64,000 bases of DNA from Sphingomonadales bacterium (GTDB lineage: Bacteria > Pseudomonadota > Alphaproteobacteria > Sphingomonadales > Sphingomonadaceae), in contig JADJXT010000001.1 of NCBI GenBank assembly GCA_016720115.1, forward strand, positions 62,001-126,000, written 5' to 3'. The position numbers were made by a program, and so were the translations under genes. Shown here piece after piece: positions 51,590 through 59,534 of this stretch. The notes beneath the pieces were generated by a model that was given only the letters and a program-made list of their open reading frames with translations, was not told where the DNA came from and made no database searches. Within the stretch, counting starts at the first letter, position 1. The number at the start of each line of letters is the position of its first letter.

Positions 51590-52450
51590 ATGTCCTCGCT
51601 CACCCAGCTTGTCACCGAAGAACTTGCGCAGCCGGTTGACCCGCGCGTGCGTGCCATGGCGGCGGCGCTGGCGGCCCGATATCCGGGCGCTGCGCGCGCC
51701 GTGCTGTTTTACGGCAGTTGCCTGCGCGAAAGCCAGCTCGACGGGCTGATGCTCGATTTCTACCTCATCGTGTCAGATTATCGCGCAGCCTATGGCAAAA
51801 GCTGGCTGGCGCGCGCCAACCAGCTTGTCCCGCCAAATGTCTTTCCGTTCGAACAGGACGGGCTGATCGCCAAATTTGCGGTGCTGAGCGAGGCGGACTT
51901 TTACCGGCTGAACGGCCCGGAAACGCGCAACGTCTCGGTCTGGGCGCGTTTTGCCCAACCGGCGCGGCTGGTATGGAGCGCGGATGCCGACGCCGAGGCA
52001 AAGGCCGTCGCTGCCGTTGCACGCGCGGCGCCGACGCTGCTGGCGGCGGCCGGGCCGGTCAAGGGCGAAGCCCCGCTCGACTGGTGGCGGCGCGCCTTTG
52101 CGCTGACCTATTCGGTCGAACTGCGCGCGGAGCGCAAGAGCCGGTCGCAATCGGTGATCGATGCCGATCCCGAACGCTATGCGCGCTTCGGGGCGGCGGC
52201 GGTCGCGGCCATTCCCGCTGGCGCCAAAAGCGGTGACTGGGCGCGCCGCCGCATCGAAGGCAAATTGCTCTCGGTCGCGCGGCTTGCCAAGGCGGCCTTC
52301 ACCTATTCGGGCGGGATCGATTATCTTGCGTGGAAGATCAACCGCCATGCCGGGACGCAGATCGAGATCAAGCCCTGGCAGCGCAAATGGCCGCTGGTGG
52401 CGGCGCTGGTGCTTGTCCCGAAACTTCTGGCCAAAGGCGCAGTGCGTTAG
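51590..52450 (+). CDS. Tam41-like nucleotidyltransferase, candidate lipid cytidylyltransferase
   Basis: A 286-residue protein with no standard symbol. Residues 38-65 read VLFYGSCLRESQLDGLMLDFYLIVSDY, a GS...D-x-D nucleotidyltransferase pattern. The following AKFAVLSEADF and WARFAQPARLVW recall the KYGV.S..DL and W..LY.AGRLqKP segments of mitochondrial Tam41, a CDP-diacylglycerol synthase. It lies 40 bp after the lipid kinase, whose product would be its natural substrate. Activation of phosphatidate or ceramide-phosphate with CTP is an inference from the two genes together. The stop codon lies in the left arm of a repeat. Confidence 0.6.
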   Translation: MSSLTQLVTEELAQPVDPRVRAMAAALAARYPGAARAVLFYGSCLRESQLDGLMLDFYLIVSDYRAAYGKSWLARANQLVPPNVFPFEQDGLIAKFAVLSEADFYRLNGPETRNVSVWARFAQPARLVWSADADAEAKAVAAVARAAPTLLAAAGPVKGEAPLDWWRRAFALTYSVELRAERKSRSQSVIDADPERYARFGAAAVAAIPAGAKSGDWARRRIEGKLLSVARLAKAAFTYSGGIDYLAWKINRHAGTQIEIKPWQRKWPLVAALVLVPKLLAKGAVR

Positions 52451-52599
52451 AGCGGGATGATGTTACTTTAAACCGTAGCCCTGAGCCTGTCGGTGCCGCA
52501 GGCGGGCGAAGCCCAACGGCGCTTCACTGCTGGGCGTGCTTCGACAGGCTCAGCACTACGGTTTTGAATGAAACCGGTTTAATGTCATCACGATCTAAC
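52446..52599. repeat. nested inverted-repeat element, copy A
   Basis: The outer arms GTTAGAGCGGGATGA and (inverse) GTTAGATCGTGATGA flank inner arms CCGTAGCCCTGAGCCTGTCG (52473) and CGACAGGCTCAGCACTACGG (52542). The core GGCGGGCGAAGCCCAACGGC is shared with copy B at 59255-59417. The TAG stop codons of both convergent flanking genes lie in its outer arms. Confidence 0.75.
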
Positions 52600-53455
52600 T
52601 GCGGAAAACCACCGTCCGGCTGCCGTTGAGCAGCACCCGGTCCTCCAGATGATCACGCACCGCTGCGGCGAGCACGCGGCTTTCGATATCGCGGCCCTTC
52701 GCGACCAGATCGTCTGGGGTGTCGGAATGGCTGACGGATTCGACATCCTGCGCGATGATCGGGCCTTCGTCGAGATCGGCGGTGACATAATGGGCGGTCG
52801 CGCCGATCATCTTCACCCCGCGGGCATGTGCCTGGTGATAGGGCTTCGCGCCCTTGAACCCGGGAAGGAAGCTGTGGTGGATGTTGATGCACCGCCCCGA
52901 CAGGAATTGCGCAAGATCATCCGACAATATCTGCATATAGCGGGCAAGCACCACCAGTTCGGCCCCGCTTTCGTCGACCAGCGCCTTTACCCGGGCCTCC
53001 TGTTGCGGCTTGGTTTCGGCGGTAATCGGCAGATGGTGCCAGGGAATATCGCCGACCAGCGATGGCTTTGAAAGGTCGCGCGGGTGGTTCGATATGATCG
53101 CCACCACCTCCATCCGCAGCTCGCCGACGCGCACGCGGTAGAGCAGGTCTTCGAGACAATGGTCGAATTTGGAGACCATCAGCAGCACCTTGCGCGGCGT
53201 ATCGGCTTCGCGAATCTGCCAGTCCATCTGGTGCGCCGATCCGATGCCCGAAAAGGCCGTGCGCAATGTCGCGATATCAGGTGCGGAGGGCAGGACTTCG
53301 AACTTCACGCGCATGAAGAAACGGCGACCGTCGACATCGTTGAACTGCTGCGATTCGAGGATGTTGCAGCCATTATTGGCGAGGAAGGAGCTGACCGCCG
53401 CAACCAGCCCCGGCCGGTCGGGGCAGGAAAGGGTCAATATATACTGCGTTTCCAT
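52595..53455 (-). CDS. purU: formyltetrahydrofolate deformylase
   Basis: Hydrolyses 10-formyltetrahydrofolate to formate and tetrahydrofolate, balancing one-carbon units. The 286-residue protein has an N-terminal ACT domain (YILTLSCPDRPGLVAAVSSFLA) and a C-terminal formyltransferase domain with INIHHSFLPGFKG (catalytic His) and GPIIAQDV. Two consecutive ATGs follow GGGGGAG; the second gives METQYILT with better spacing. It is 26 bp after spt on the same strand and may be the last gene of the obgE-proB-sphingolipid unit. Formate balance is not obviously linked to sphingolipids. Confidence 0.93.
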   Translation of the reverse strand: METQYILTLSCPDRPGLVAAVSSFLANNGCNILESQQFNDVDGRRFFMRVKFEVLPSAPDIATLRTAFSGIGSAHQMDWQIREADTPRKVLLMVSKFDHCLEDLLYRVRVGELRMEVVAIISNHPRDLSKPSLVGDIPWHHLPITAETKPQQEARVKALVDESGAELVVLARYMQILSDDLAQFLSGRCINIHHSFLPGFKGAKPYHQAHARGVKMIGATAHYVTADLDEGPIIAQDVESVSHSDTPDDLVAKGRDIESRVLAAAVRDHLEDRVLLNGSRTVVFRS

Positions 53456-53480
53456 CATCGCTCCCCCCGCTGCACCGCGT

Positions 53481-54680
53481 TTACACGATCCCGACAGCCT
53501 TGCCCGCCCGTTCAAAGCGGCCAAGGATATCCTGCACCTGATCGGCCGTATGTTCGGCGCAAAGCGAGCAGCGCAGCAGCGTCATCCCTGCAGGCGTCGC
53601 AGGCGGGCGGGCGAGGTTGACGTAAAGCCCTTCCTTCAGCAGCGCCTCCCACATCATCGCGCCGCGTTCGAGATCGGGCATGATGACTGCGATGATCGCC
53701 GATTGCGGCTCGTCAGTGCCGAGCTGGAAGCCGAGATCGCGCAGCCCCTTGTGCAGCGTCTTCGAATTTTCCCAGAGATGCGCGCGCTTGTTGCTGCCGT
53801 GCATCAGTTTGCGCACCGATGCCGCGCTCGATGCCATCACGCTCGGCGGCAGGGCGGCGGTGAATACATAAGGGCGGCAGACCAGACGCAGGATTTCGAA
53901 CTTGGGATGGTTCGAGACGCAGAAACCGCCCACGGTGCCCACGCTTTTCGAAAAGGTGCCGATGATGAAATCGACATCGTCGATGCAGCCCTGCTCCTCA
54001 GCCACGCCGCGGCCATGCTGCCCGATAAAGCCCATCGAATGGGCTTCGTCGACCAGCACCATCGCGCCCGCCTCTTTGGAAATGCGAACCATTTCCTTCA
54101 GCGGCGCAACATCGCCCATCATCGAATAGACGCCCTCAAGCACAACCAGCTTGCCTGCTTCGGCGGGAAGCCGCTTCAGCCGCTTTTCCAGTGCCTCGAT
54201 ATCATTGTGGCGGAAGGCAACAATTTCGGCATCGCCCATCTTGCAGCCATCATAGATCGAGGCGTGACTGTCGATATCGAGAATGATATAATCGCCCTTG
54301 CCCGCAATGGTGCTGATGATGCCCAGATTGGCCTGATAGCCGGTCGAAAAGACCATCGCATGGTCCATGTCGTAAAATTCGCGCAGCGCCGCCTCGACAT
54401 CCCTGTGCGGATCGAAAGTGCCGTTGAGCACGCGGCTGCCCGTGGTGCCAGCACCGAAATCGTCGAACGCCTGCTTGCCCGCGGCGATGACATCCTCGTC
54501 GAAGGTCATCCCCATATAATTATAGGTGCCGAGCAGGATCGTTTCGCGCCCGTTGCAGATCGCGACGGTGGGCGAGAGCACCTTTTCCATCACCAGGCTG
54601 AACGGATCGGTTACGCCGGTCGAAAGCAGCGCCGCACGCTGTTCGATCAATGGGTCGAATTTTGAAAACAGGTCGGTCAT
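53481..54680 (-). CDS. spt: serine palmitoyltransferase
   Basis: PLP enzyme that condenses L-serine with palmitoyl-CoA or palmitoyl-ACP to 3-ketosphinganine, the committed step of sphingolipid synthesis. The 399-residue sequence closely matches Sphingomonas SPT: LGTYNYMGMTF, GTTGSRVLNGTF, DSHASIYDGC (His139 stacks on PLP), DEAHSMGF (Asp211/His214) and GTFSKSVGTVGGF, with Lys245 as the PLP lysine. The NYMGM and THRS-type features separate it from KBL and AONS, the other members of the family. It starts one base after the acyl carrier protein gene, which strongly suggests an ACP-borne acyl substrate. Confidence 0.95.
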   Translation of the reverse strand: MTDLFSKFDPLIEQRAALLSTGVTDPFSLVMEKVLSPTVAICNGRETILLGTYNYMGMTFDEDVIAAGKQAFDDFGAGTTGSRVLNGTFDPHRDVEAALREFYDMDHAMVFSTGYQANLGIISTIAGKGDYIILDIDSHASIYDGCKMGDAEIVAFRHNDIEALEKRLKRLPAEAGKLVVLEGVYSMMGDVAPLKEMVRISKEAGAMVLVDEAHSMGFIGQHGRGVAEEQGCIDDVDFIIGTFSKSVGTVGGFCVSNHPKFEILRLVCRPYVFTAALPPSVMASSAASVRKLMHGSNKRAHLWENSKTLHKGLRDLGFQLGTDEPQSAIIAVIMPDLERGAMMWEALLKEGLYVNLARPPATPAGMTLLRCSLCAEHTADQVQDILGRFERAGKAVGIV

Positions 54681-54681
54681 G

Positions 54682-54924
54682 TCAATCCGTAAGCTTGATC
54701 ACCGCATCGACGAGCTGGCCAACATTTTCGATCTCGGCCTGCATGTTCATGGTGATCACGATGTCGAACGTGTCTTCGACCTCGGCGACAAAATCCATGA
54801 CGGTCAGGCTGTCCCATTCGAGATCGCCGGCAAAGGTGGTCGCGTCGCTCAGCTCAACGCCTTTTTTGTTGAACGGCTCGATCAGGCTTTTCAGCTTGTC
54901 GAACATTTCGCTGCGGTCGGTCAT
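54682..54924 (-). CDS. acyl carrier protein of the sphingolipid cluster
   Basis: An 80-residue acidic carrier. The phosphopantetheine site is Ser39 in DLEWDSLTV, where DSL is canonical. It differs from housekeeping AcpP in its N-terminal half (MTDRSEMFDKLKSLIEPFNK). In Caulobacter an equivalent dedicated ACP is needed for sphingolipid synthesis, and the immediate pairing with spt here points to the same role. ATG 54924 lies 76 bp after the cerR stop, leaving room for a separate promoter. Confidence 0.92.
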   Translation of the reverse strand: MTDRSEMFDKLKSLIEPFNKKGVELSDATTFAGDLEWDSLTVMDFVAEVEDTFDIVITMNMQAEIENVGQLVDAVIKLTD

Positions 54925-55000
54925 ATATCTTCCCTAACTATATATTGTCGCGCCATTGGCAGGCGAATAAGGCCGCATAAGGGCGATTTATGGCCAAAGT

Positions 55001-55921
55001 CTAGAGCCACCCTTCGGCCTTATACCAGCGCGCCGTTTGCTTCAGGCCTTCGCGCGTGTCGATCAGCGGCGTCCAGAGCGCCGCCGGGGGCGCCGCATCG
55101 CGGCTGATAACCCAGTCGGGATGGCTCATATAGCTTGCCCTGTCGGGGGTGAGTTTGGCTTTCGCGCCGCGCACCATCCGGTCGCCCCAGGCAGCGGCGA
55201 AAAGCAGCGGGCGCGGGGCCGCTATGGTCGCAACCCTTCTCCCCAAGGCCCATCCAATCGCGCGGGCAAAGCGGCGATGCTCCCAGCCCCCCGGCTCGTC
55301 ATCGTCGGCCTCGAAGAGACGGGCCGTCGCATCTTCATGGCGTGGCAGCAGCACGACCAGCAAACGGGCCAGATCGTCTACATGGATCCACGAACCCTTG
55401 CCCGCAGGCGGAAGCAGGCAAAAGCCTCTAGCCGCCATTTTGAACATTTCCAGCACCTCGGTATCGCCCGGGCCATAGACGCCGGGTGGACGAATGATCG
55501 TCCAGTCGAGCATGCTGGTTGCCACCAGCTTCTCACCCTTTGCCTTGCTGGCGCCGTAAACCGAAAGCTGCGGCTCGCGGGCCGACAGCGAGGAGACATG
55601 AACGAAGCGGCTTATGCCAAGCTCTCTGGCTGCGTTCAGCAGATTGGCGGTGCCCATGACATTGCCTGCCTCAAATCCTGCGGCATCCGGCGCATTGACG
55701 ACGCCTGCAATGTGCAGGACCGCCTCTGCCCCTTCGCACAGTTCGGCCAGGCTTTCCGGCCGATCAAGCGCGCCTTCGACCCATGTTATGCCCGGCCTTG
55801 CCTGCTGACTGCGGCGTGTGAGCGCGCGGACATGCCATCCTGCTTCGATCAAGCGGTCAAGCGTTGCACGGCCAACAAAACCGGTTGCGCCTGTAAGGGC
55901 GACCACGCCCCTGCCTGCCAT
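55001..55921 (-). CDS. cerR: NAD(P)-dependent ceramide/ketosphinganine reductase (CerR-like)
   Basis: A 306-residue Rossmann-fold, extended short-chain-dehydrogenase protein starting at ATG 55921, overlapping the proB stop by one base. TGATGFVG (10-17) binds the cofactor, VHVSSLSA precedes the active Tyr122-x3-Lys126 in VYGASKAKG, and RPPGVYGPGD is typical of epimerase-like members. Beside spt and acp, the equivalent Caulobacter gene is cerR, which reduces the 3-keto group during bacterial ceramide synthesis. That function is adopted here by position and fold; activity is not proven. Confidence 0.82.
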   Translation of the reverse strand: MAGRGVVALTGATGFVGRATLDRLIEAGWHVRALTRRSQQARPGITWVEGALDRPESLAELCEGAEAVLHIAGVVNAPDAAGFEAGNVMGTANLLNAARELGISRFVHVSSLSAREPQLSVYGASKAKGEKLVATSMLDWTIIRPPGVYGPGDTEVLEMFKMAARGFCLLPPAGKGSWIHVDDLARLLVVLLPRHEDATARLFEADDDEPGGWEHRRFARAIGWALGRRVATIAAPRPLLFAAAWGDRMVRGAKAKLTPDRASYMSHPDWVISRDAAPPAALWTPLIDTREGLKQTARWYKAEGWL

Positions 55922-57039
55922 CAGAGCAGGACCATCTGATCGCGGTGGACCAGCACCTGACGGGGGACTGCGCCCAAAATGGCCTCCAGCTCGCCGGATC
56001 GTTTGCCGCAAATCTGTGCGGCATCGACCGCATCATATTCGGACAGCCCGCGCGCCAGTGTCTCGCCATGAACAGCGACGATATCGATGACGTCGCCCCG
56101 CCTGAATTCGCCGACCACCCCCGTCGCACCAGCCGGCAGCAGGCTTGCCCCGCCGCGCAGGGCCTTTGCGGCACCGGCATCGACGATGACGCTGCCTTTT
56201 ACCGACAGCCTGCCGCCGATCCAGCTTTTGCGCGCACTGCCGCCTTCGCGAGGTGCGAACCATGTGTAAGGCGCGTCATGTTCCAAAGCGGCGAGCGGGT
56301 GTTCACGCAGGCCGGAGGCAATTGCGAGGCCGATCCCCGCGCGGGTGGCGATATCGGCGGCGTCCAGTTTCGATGCCATCCCGCCCGACCCCATTCCCGA
56401 GGAGGAATTGCCGGTCACCATGATGCGGATGCGGCCATCGACCTTTGCCACTTCGGCAACCAGTTGGGCATCCGGATCCCTGGGATCGCGGTCATAAAGC
56501 CCATCGACGTCGGACAGCAGGACGACGCCATCGGCACCCGCGGCTTGTGCGACCCGTGCCGCCAGCCGGTCATTGTCGCCGAAACGGATTTCTTGCGTCG
56601 CAACGCTGTCATTCTCGTTGATGACGGGCACTGCGCCAGCGCCGAGCAAGCGGTCCAGCGTCGCGGTGATGTTGAGGTAGCGGCGGCGATCCTCCAGATC
56701 GTCAAGCGTCACCAGCATCTGGGCAGCGGTCAGCCCTTGTGCGCCGAGCAATTCGGCCCAGATGCCCGACAGCAGAATCTGCCCGACCGAGGCAGAGGCC
56801 TGCGCATCGGCAAGGCTGGCACGACCGCCTTTTTCAAGGCCCAGCCGTCGCGCACCCAGCGCTATCGCACCCGAACTGACAACCACGACTTTCTGCCCGG
56901 CTTTGTGGCGTGCGGATATGTCGGCAACCAGCGTTTCGAGCCACGCCCGACGGACCGCTCCATCCGGTTCGACCAGCAGCGACGAGCCGACCTTTACCAC
57001 CAGAAGCGGGCATGTAGCTGAGCTTAGATGGGCGACCAT
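55921..57039 (-). CDS. proB: glutamate 5-kinase
   Basis: Phosphorylates L-glutamate in the first step of proline synthesis. The 372-residue protein has the amino-acid-kinase domain (LLVVKVGSSLL, VVVVSSGAIALGARRLGL, NENDSVATQEIRFGDND) and a C-terminal PUA domain (from about residue 275, RKSWIGGRL...). ATG 57039 lies inside the last codons of obgE (16-base overlap) with AGGAAGG upstream, so it is translationally coupled to obgE. cerR starts on its stop codon. Confidence 0.95.
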   Translation of the reverse strand: MVAHLSSATCPLLVVKVGSSLLVEPDGAVRRAWLETLVADISARHKAGQKVVVVSSGAIALGARRLGLEKGGRASLADAQASASVGQILLSGIWAELLGAQGLTAAQMLVTLDDLEDRRRYLNITATLDRLLGAGAVPVINENDSVATQEIRFGDNDRLAARVAQAAGADGVVLLSDVDGLYDRDPRDPDAQLVAEVAKVDGRIRIMVTGNSSSGMGSGGMASKLDAADIATRAGIGLAIASGLREHPLAALEHDAPYTWFAPREGGSARKSWIGGRLSVKGSVIVDAGAAKALRGGASLLPAGATGVVGEFRRGDVIDIVAVHGETLARGLSEYDAVDAAQICGKRSGELEAILGAVPRQVLVHRDQMVLL

Positions 57040-58070
57040 TCGCCTTCCTCATTGTCACCGCTGGAGGTCTCGACACTGCTCTTTTCGGGCAGCGCCGCAA
57101 TGACGCGGTCGAGCACCTTGTCAACGCCCTGTCCGGTGGCGCCCGATATGGCGATCACCTCTTGCGCCCCGGCCGCCTCAAGCTGCGCCGATATATCGGC
57201 CATCAGTTCCTCGTCGAGCAAGTCGCCCTTGTTGAGCGCAACAATTTGCGGCTTGTCTTCAAGGCCTGCGCCATAGGCTTCGAGTTCGTCGCAAACTATG
57301 TGCCAGGCCGCAACCGGATCGTCGCCGGTCGCGTCGATCAGGTGGATCAGTATCTGGCAGCGTTCGATATGGCCAAGGAAACGGTCGCCGACGCCTGCCC
57401 CTTCCGCCGCACCGGCGATGAGCCCCGGAATGTCGGCAAGCACAAATTCGCGGCCTTTATGGCTGACAACGCCAAGCTGCGGGCGCAGCGTGGTGAAGGC
57501 ATAGGCCCCGACCTTTGCCTTGGTGTTGGTCACCTGGTTTATGAAGGTCGATTTGCCTGCATTGGGCAGGCCGACAAGCCCGGCATCGGCGAGAAGTTTG
57601 AGCCGCAGCCAGACCCACATTTCATCGCCGCTCTCGCCCGGCTGGTGCTGGCGCGGCGCGCGGTTGGTGCTGGTCTTGTAACTCGCATTGCCGCGACCGC
57701 CCATTCCGCCTTTGAGGAAGGTCATGCGCTGGCCGACTTTTGTGAGATCGGCGAGCAAGCTTCGCTCATCATCATCGGCGAGGATTTGCGTTCCGACGGG
57801 AACCTTGATCACAAGGTCTTCGCCGCCCGCACCGTAGCGATCGCGGCCCGCACCGGGCGTCCCGCGCGGGGCCTTGAAATGCTGGGTATAGCGGAAGTCG
57901 ATCAGCGTATTGAGCCCTGCCACAGCCTCGAAAACGATGTCGCCACCCTTGCCGCCATTGCCGCCGTCAGGGCCGCCATATTCGATATATTTTTCGCGGC
58001 GAAAGCTGACCGCGCCGGGCCCGCCGGCGCCGGAGCGTATGTAGATTTTCGCCTGATCCAGGAAATGCAT
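57024..58070 (-). CDS. obgE: Obg-type GTPase, ribosome assembly
   Basis: An essential GTPase acting in 50S maturation and stress control. The 348-residue protein has the glycine-rich Obg fold (1-158, with GGPDGGNGGKGGDI), then a G domain with P-loop GLPNAGKST (167-175), switch II DIPGLIAGA, NKGD and SGATGQG. ATG 58070 gives MHFLDQAKIYIRSG. The C-terminal extension is short and acidic. It heads the obgE-proB-cerR unit. The usual neighbours rplU-rpmA are not visible in the 230 bp upstream, which hold a repeat instead. Confidence 0.95.
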   Translation of the reverse strand: MHFLDQAKIYIRSGAGGPGAVSFRREKYIEYGGPDGGNGGKGGDIVFEAVAGLNTLIDFRYTQHFKAPRGTPGAGRDRYGAGGEDLVIKVPVGTQILADDDERSLLADLTKVGQRMTFLKGGMGGRGNASYKTSTNRAPRQHQPGESGDEMWVWLRLKLLADAGLVGLPNAGKSTFINQVTNTKAKVGAYAFTTLRPQLGVVSHKGREFVLADIPGLIAGAAEGAGVGDRFLGHIERCQILIHLIDATGDDPVAAWHIVCDELEAYGAGLEDKPQIVALNKGDLLDEELMADISAQLEAAGAQEVIAISGATGQGVDKVLDRVIAALPEKSSVETSSGDNEEGEWSPI

Positions 58071-58147
58071 GGCCCGCCCTTAGGCGAGGAATGCTGTTTT
58101 GACCAGAGTTGGTGCTGAAGGAGGCATGGAAATGGACATGGCGGCCC

Positions 58148-58290
58148 CATGCTTCAGATCCCCCTCCTGCTTGCGGGAGGGGTTAGGGGAGGGCCTGAAT
58201 TGTTTCGCGTTCGGTCGGAACCTCCCCCGGCCACTGTGGCTACGCCACGCCCGCGGCGCCCCGCTTCCTGGAGGGGGGAGAAAGCGCCTT
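58148..58290. repeat. GC-rich palindromic repeat upstream of obgE
   Basis: CCCCTCCTGCTTGCGGGAGG is a hairpin of the same type as that between rpoB and rpoC (29069-29163), followed by TTAGGGGAGGGC. A later CCTCCCCC/GGAGGGGGGAG pair closes a larger 140-bp structure that also contains CCACTGTGGCTACGCCACG. It fills most of the obgE-cupin gap. Confidence 0.65.
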
Positions 58291-58296
58291 CCGCCC

Positions 58297-58695
58297 TCAG
58301 CGCGACCGATGTTCGGTGCCCAATCCCGCCGTGATGAACAGCGCGGTCGCCTCCCCATCTATATCGGCGATGTGCCAGACGCCGGGCGGGTTGATGGCAT
58401 ATTCGCCGGGGCCGAGCGTAACCGTTGTCGTCCGCTGATCGGGAAATTCCTGATGCAAGACCATCTGCCCGGAAAGGCAAAGCACAACCTCGTCCCCGGC
58501 AGGGTGCATTTCCCAGCTCGGCCAGCTTTCGCTGAAACGGTGCATCGAGACCAGCCGACCTTCGGCATCGTCGCCATCATGGCGGTCACCATAGGCCATG
58601 TACCAGTCCATCCCGCCGGTGAATTCGGGCTGGGGAATGGCGGTCGCGCCGAGGCCCAGATGGAGCGGGAAAGTTTCCAGTTTCCGGACAGTCAT
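58297..58695 (-). CDS. cupin-domain protein
   Basis: A 132-residue single-domain cupin of unknown substrate. Metal-binding cupin motif 1 is seen as PSWEMHPAGDEVVLCLSGQ (His and Glu ligands), and motif 2 as GEYAINPPGVWHIADI (His ligand). Such small cupins bind metals and act as isomerases, dioxygenases or sensors. ATG 58695 has GGAG about ten bases upstream. It lies 100 bp downstream of a VOC gene on the same strand, with a perfect hairpin (58746-58784) between. Confidence 0.8.
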   Translation of the reverse strand: MTVRKLETFPLHLGLGATAIPQPEFTGGMDWYMAYGDRHDGDDAEGRLVSMHRFSESWPSWEMHPAGDEVVLCLSGQMVLHQEFPDQRTTTVTLGPGEYAINPPGVWHIADIDGEATALFITAGLGTEHRSR

Positions 58696-58745
58696 CGCTG
58701 CATCTCCTACCCACGCATTTCCACCAGAAAGACGCGCTGAGATTC

Positions 58746-58784
58746 CCTGGATTCCCGCAAAATCGAAAATTTCGGGAATCCAGG
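58746..58784. repeat. 12-bp perfect inverted repeat
   Basis: CCTGGATTCCCG and CGGGAATCCAGG are separated by 15 bases. It matches the arms of the 16792-16879 element and looks like its minimal form. It may also end the VOC transcript. Confidence 0.65.
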
Positions 58785-58795
58785 CACTGGCTTTC

Positions 58796-59164
58796 TTACA
58801 TGGTGAAGGCGTTCAGCTTGTTCCCGTCCGGATCGCGGAAATAGCCCGCGTAAAAGCCTTCATCGCCGCGCGGTCCCGGCGGGCCTTCGCAGGTGCCGCC
58901 ATTGGCGAGCGCGATATCGTAGAGCCGGTGGACCTGTTCCTTGTCCTTCGCCTCGAGCGCGACCATGACGCCATTGCCGACCGTCGCGGGATTGCCATCA
59001 TAAGGCTTGGTCAGGCCGATGCCTGCCGCGCCGCCCGGCTTTCCCCAGGCGATGAAGCCGTCAAATTCCATCATCCGCGGCGTATCGAGCTCTGCAGCAA
59101 TGGCGTCATAAAATTTCGCCGCCCGCGCAAGGTCGTTGGTTCCCAGTGTCACATATCCGATCAT
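58796..59164 (-). CDS. VOC-family (glyoxalase/dioxygenase fold) protein
   Basis: A 122-residue vicinal-oxygen-chelate protein beginning MIGYVTLGTNDLARAAKFYDAI, with the ending GYFRDPDGNKLNAFTM, which contains the last conserved metal-ligand region (DPDGN). ATG 59164 has GGAGG eight bases upstream. The superfamily includes glyoxalase I and fosfomycin resistance proteins; the substrate here is unknown. The long non-coding repeat region upstream probably contains its promoter. Confidence 0.82.
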   Translation of the reverse strand: MIGYVTLGTNDLARAAKFYDAIAAELDTPRMMEFDGFIAWGKPGGAAGIGLTKPYDGNPATVGNGVMVALEAKDKEQVHRLYDIALANGGTCEGPPGPRGDEGFYAGYFRDPDGNKLNAFTM

Positions 59165-59230
59165 CGACTCGCCTCCTTCAATGCGTGGAACATTAATGGA
59201 ACATATACGGGTGTCAAGATCGGTCTTTTT

Positions 59231-59529
59231 GGTTTCGCGCAAAGACGCAGAGGAGCTAGAGTTTGTCCTGTTTGGATTGAAACCAAACCGTAGCCCTGAG
59301 CTTGTCGGTGCCGAAGGCGGGCGAAGCCCAACGGCGCTTCAAAGGTCAGCGCAAACCTTGAGGCGTGCTTCGACAGGCTCAGCACTACGGTGCTAACTAA
59401 ACAGGACAAACTCTAGCCGAGCCGAAGGCTCATCAACTTCAGCCAGCGAAATTTCCGTCGCCATATCGGATTGAGGGCGACTTCGCCGCAAGTGTAACTC
59501 TCTGCGCCTCTGCGCCTCTGCGCGAAACC
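59231..59529. repeat. nested inverted repeats, outer 23-bp arms and inner 19-bp arms (copy B inside)
   Basis: This covers most of the 370-bp gap between the VOC gene and the glutathione transferase. The outer arms at 59231-59253 and 59507-59529 match at 21 of 23 positions (GGTTTCGCGCAAAGACGCAG versus GGTTTCGCGCAGAGGCGCAG). One base inside the left arm a perfect 19-bp inverted repeat starts (59255-59273, GCTAGAGTTTGTCCTGTTT) and ends at 59417. Within it lie CCGTAGCCCTGAGCTTGTCG (59288) and its inverse (59371). The core is the same family as 52446-52599. No gene is visible. Confidence 0.85.
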
Positions 59530-59534
59530 CTGAA

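Noticed and set aside
53481..54680. Alternative call as glycine C-acetyltransferase or 8-amino-7-oxononanoate synthase
   Set aside because: The sequence around NYMGM, DSHASIYDGC and GTFSKSVGTVGGF matches serine palmitoyltransferase closely, and acp and cerR adjoin it.
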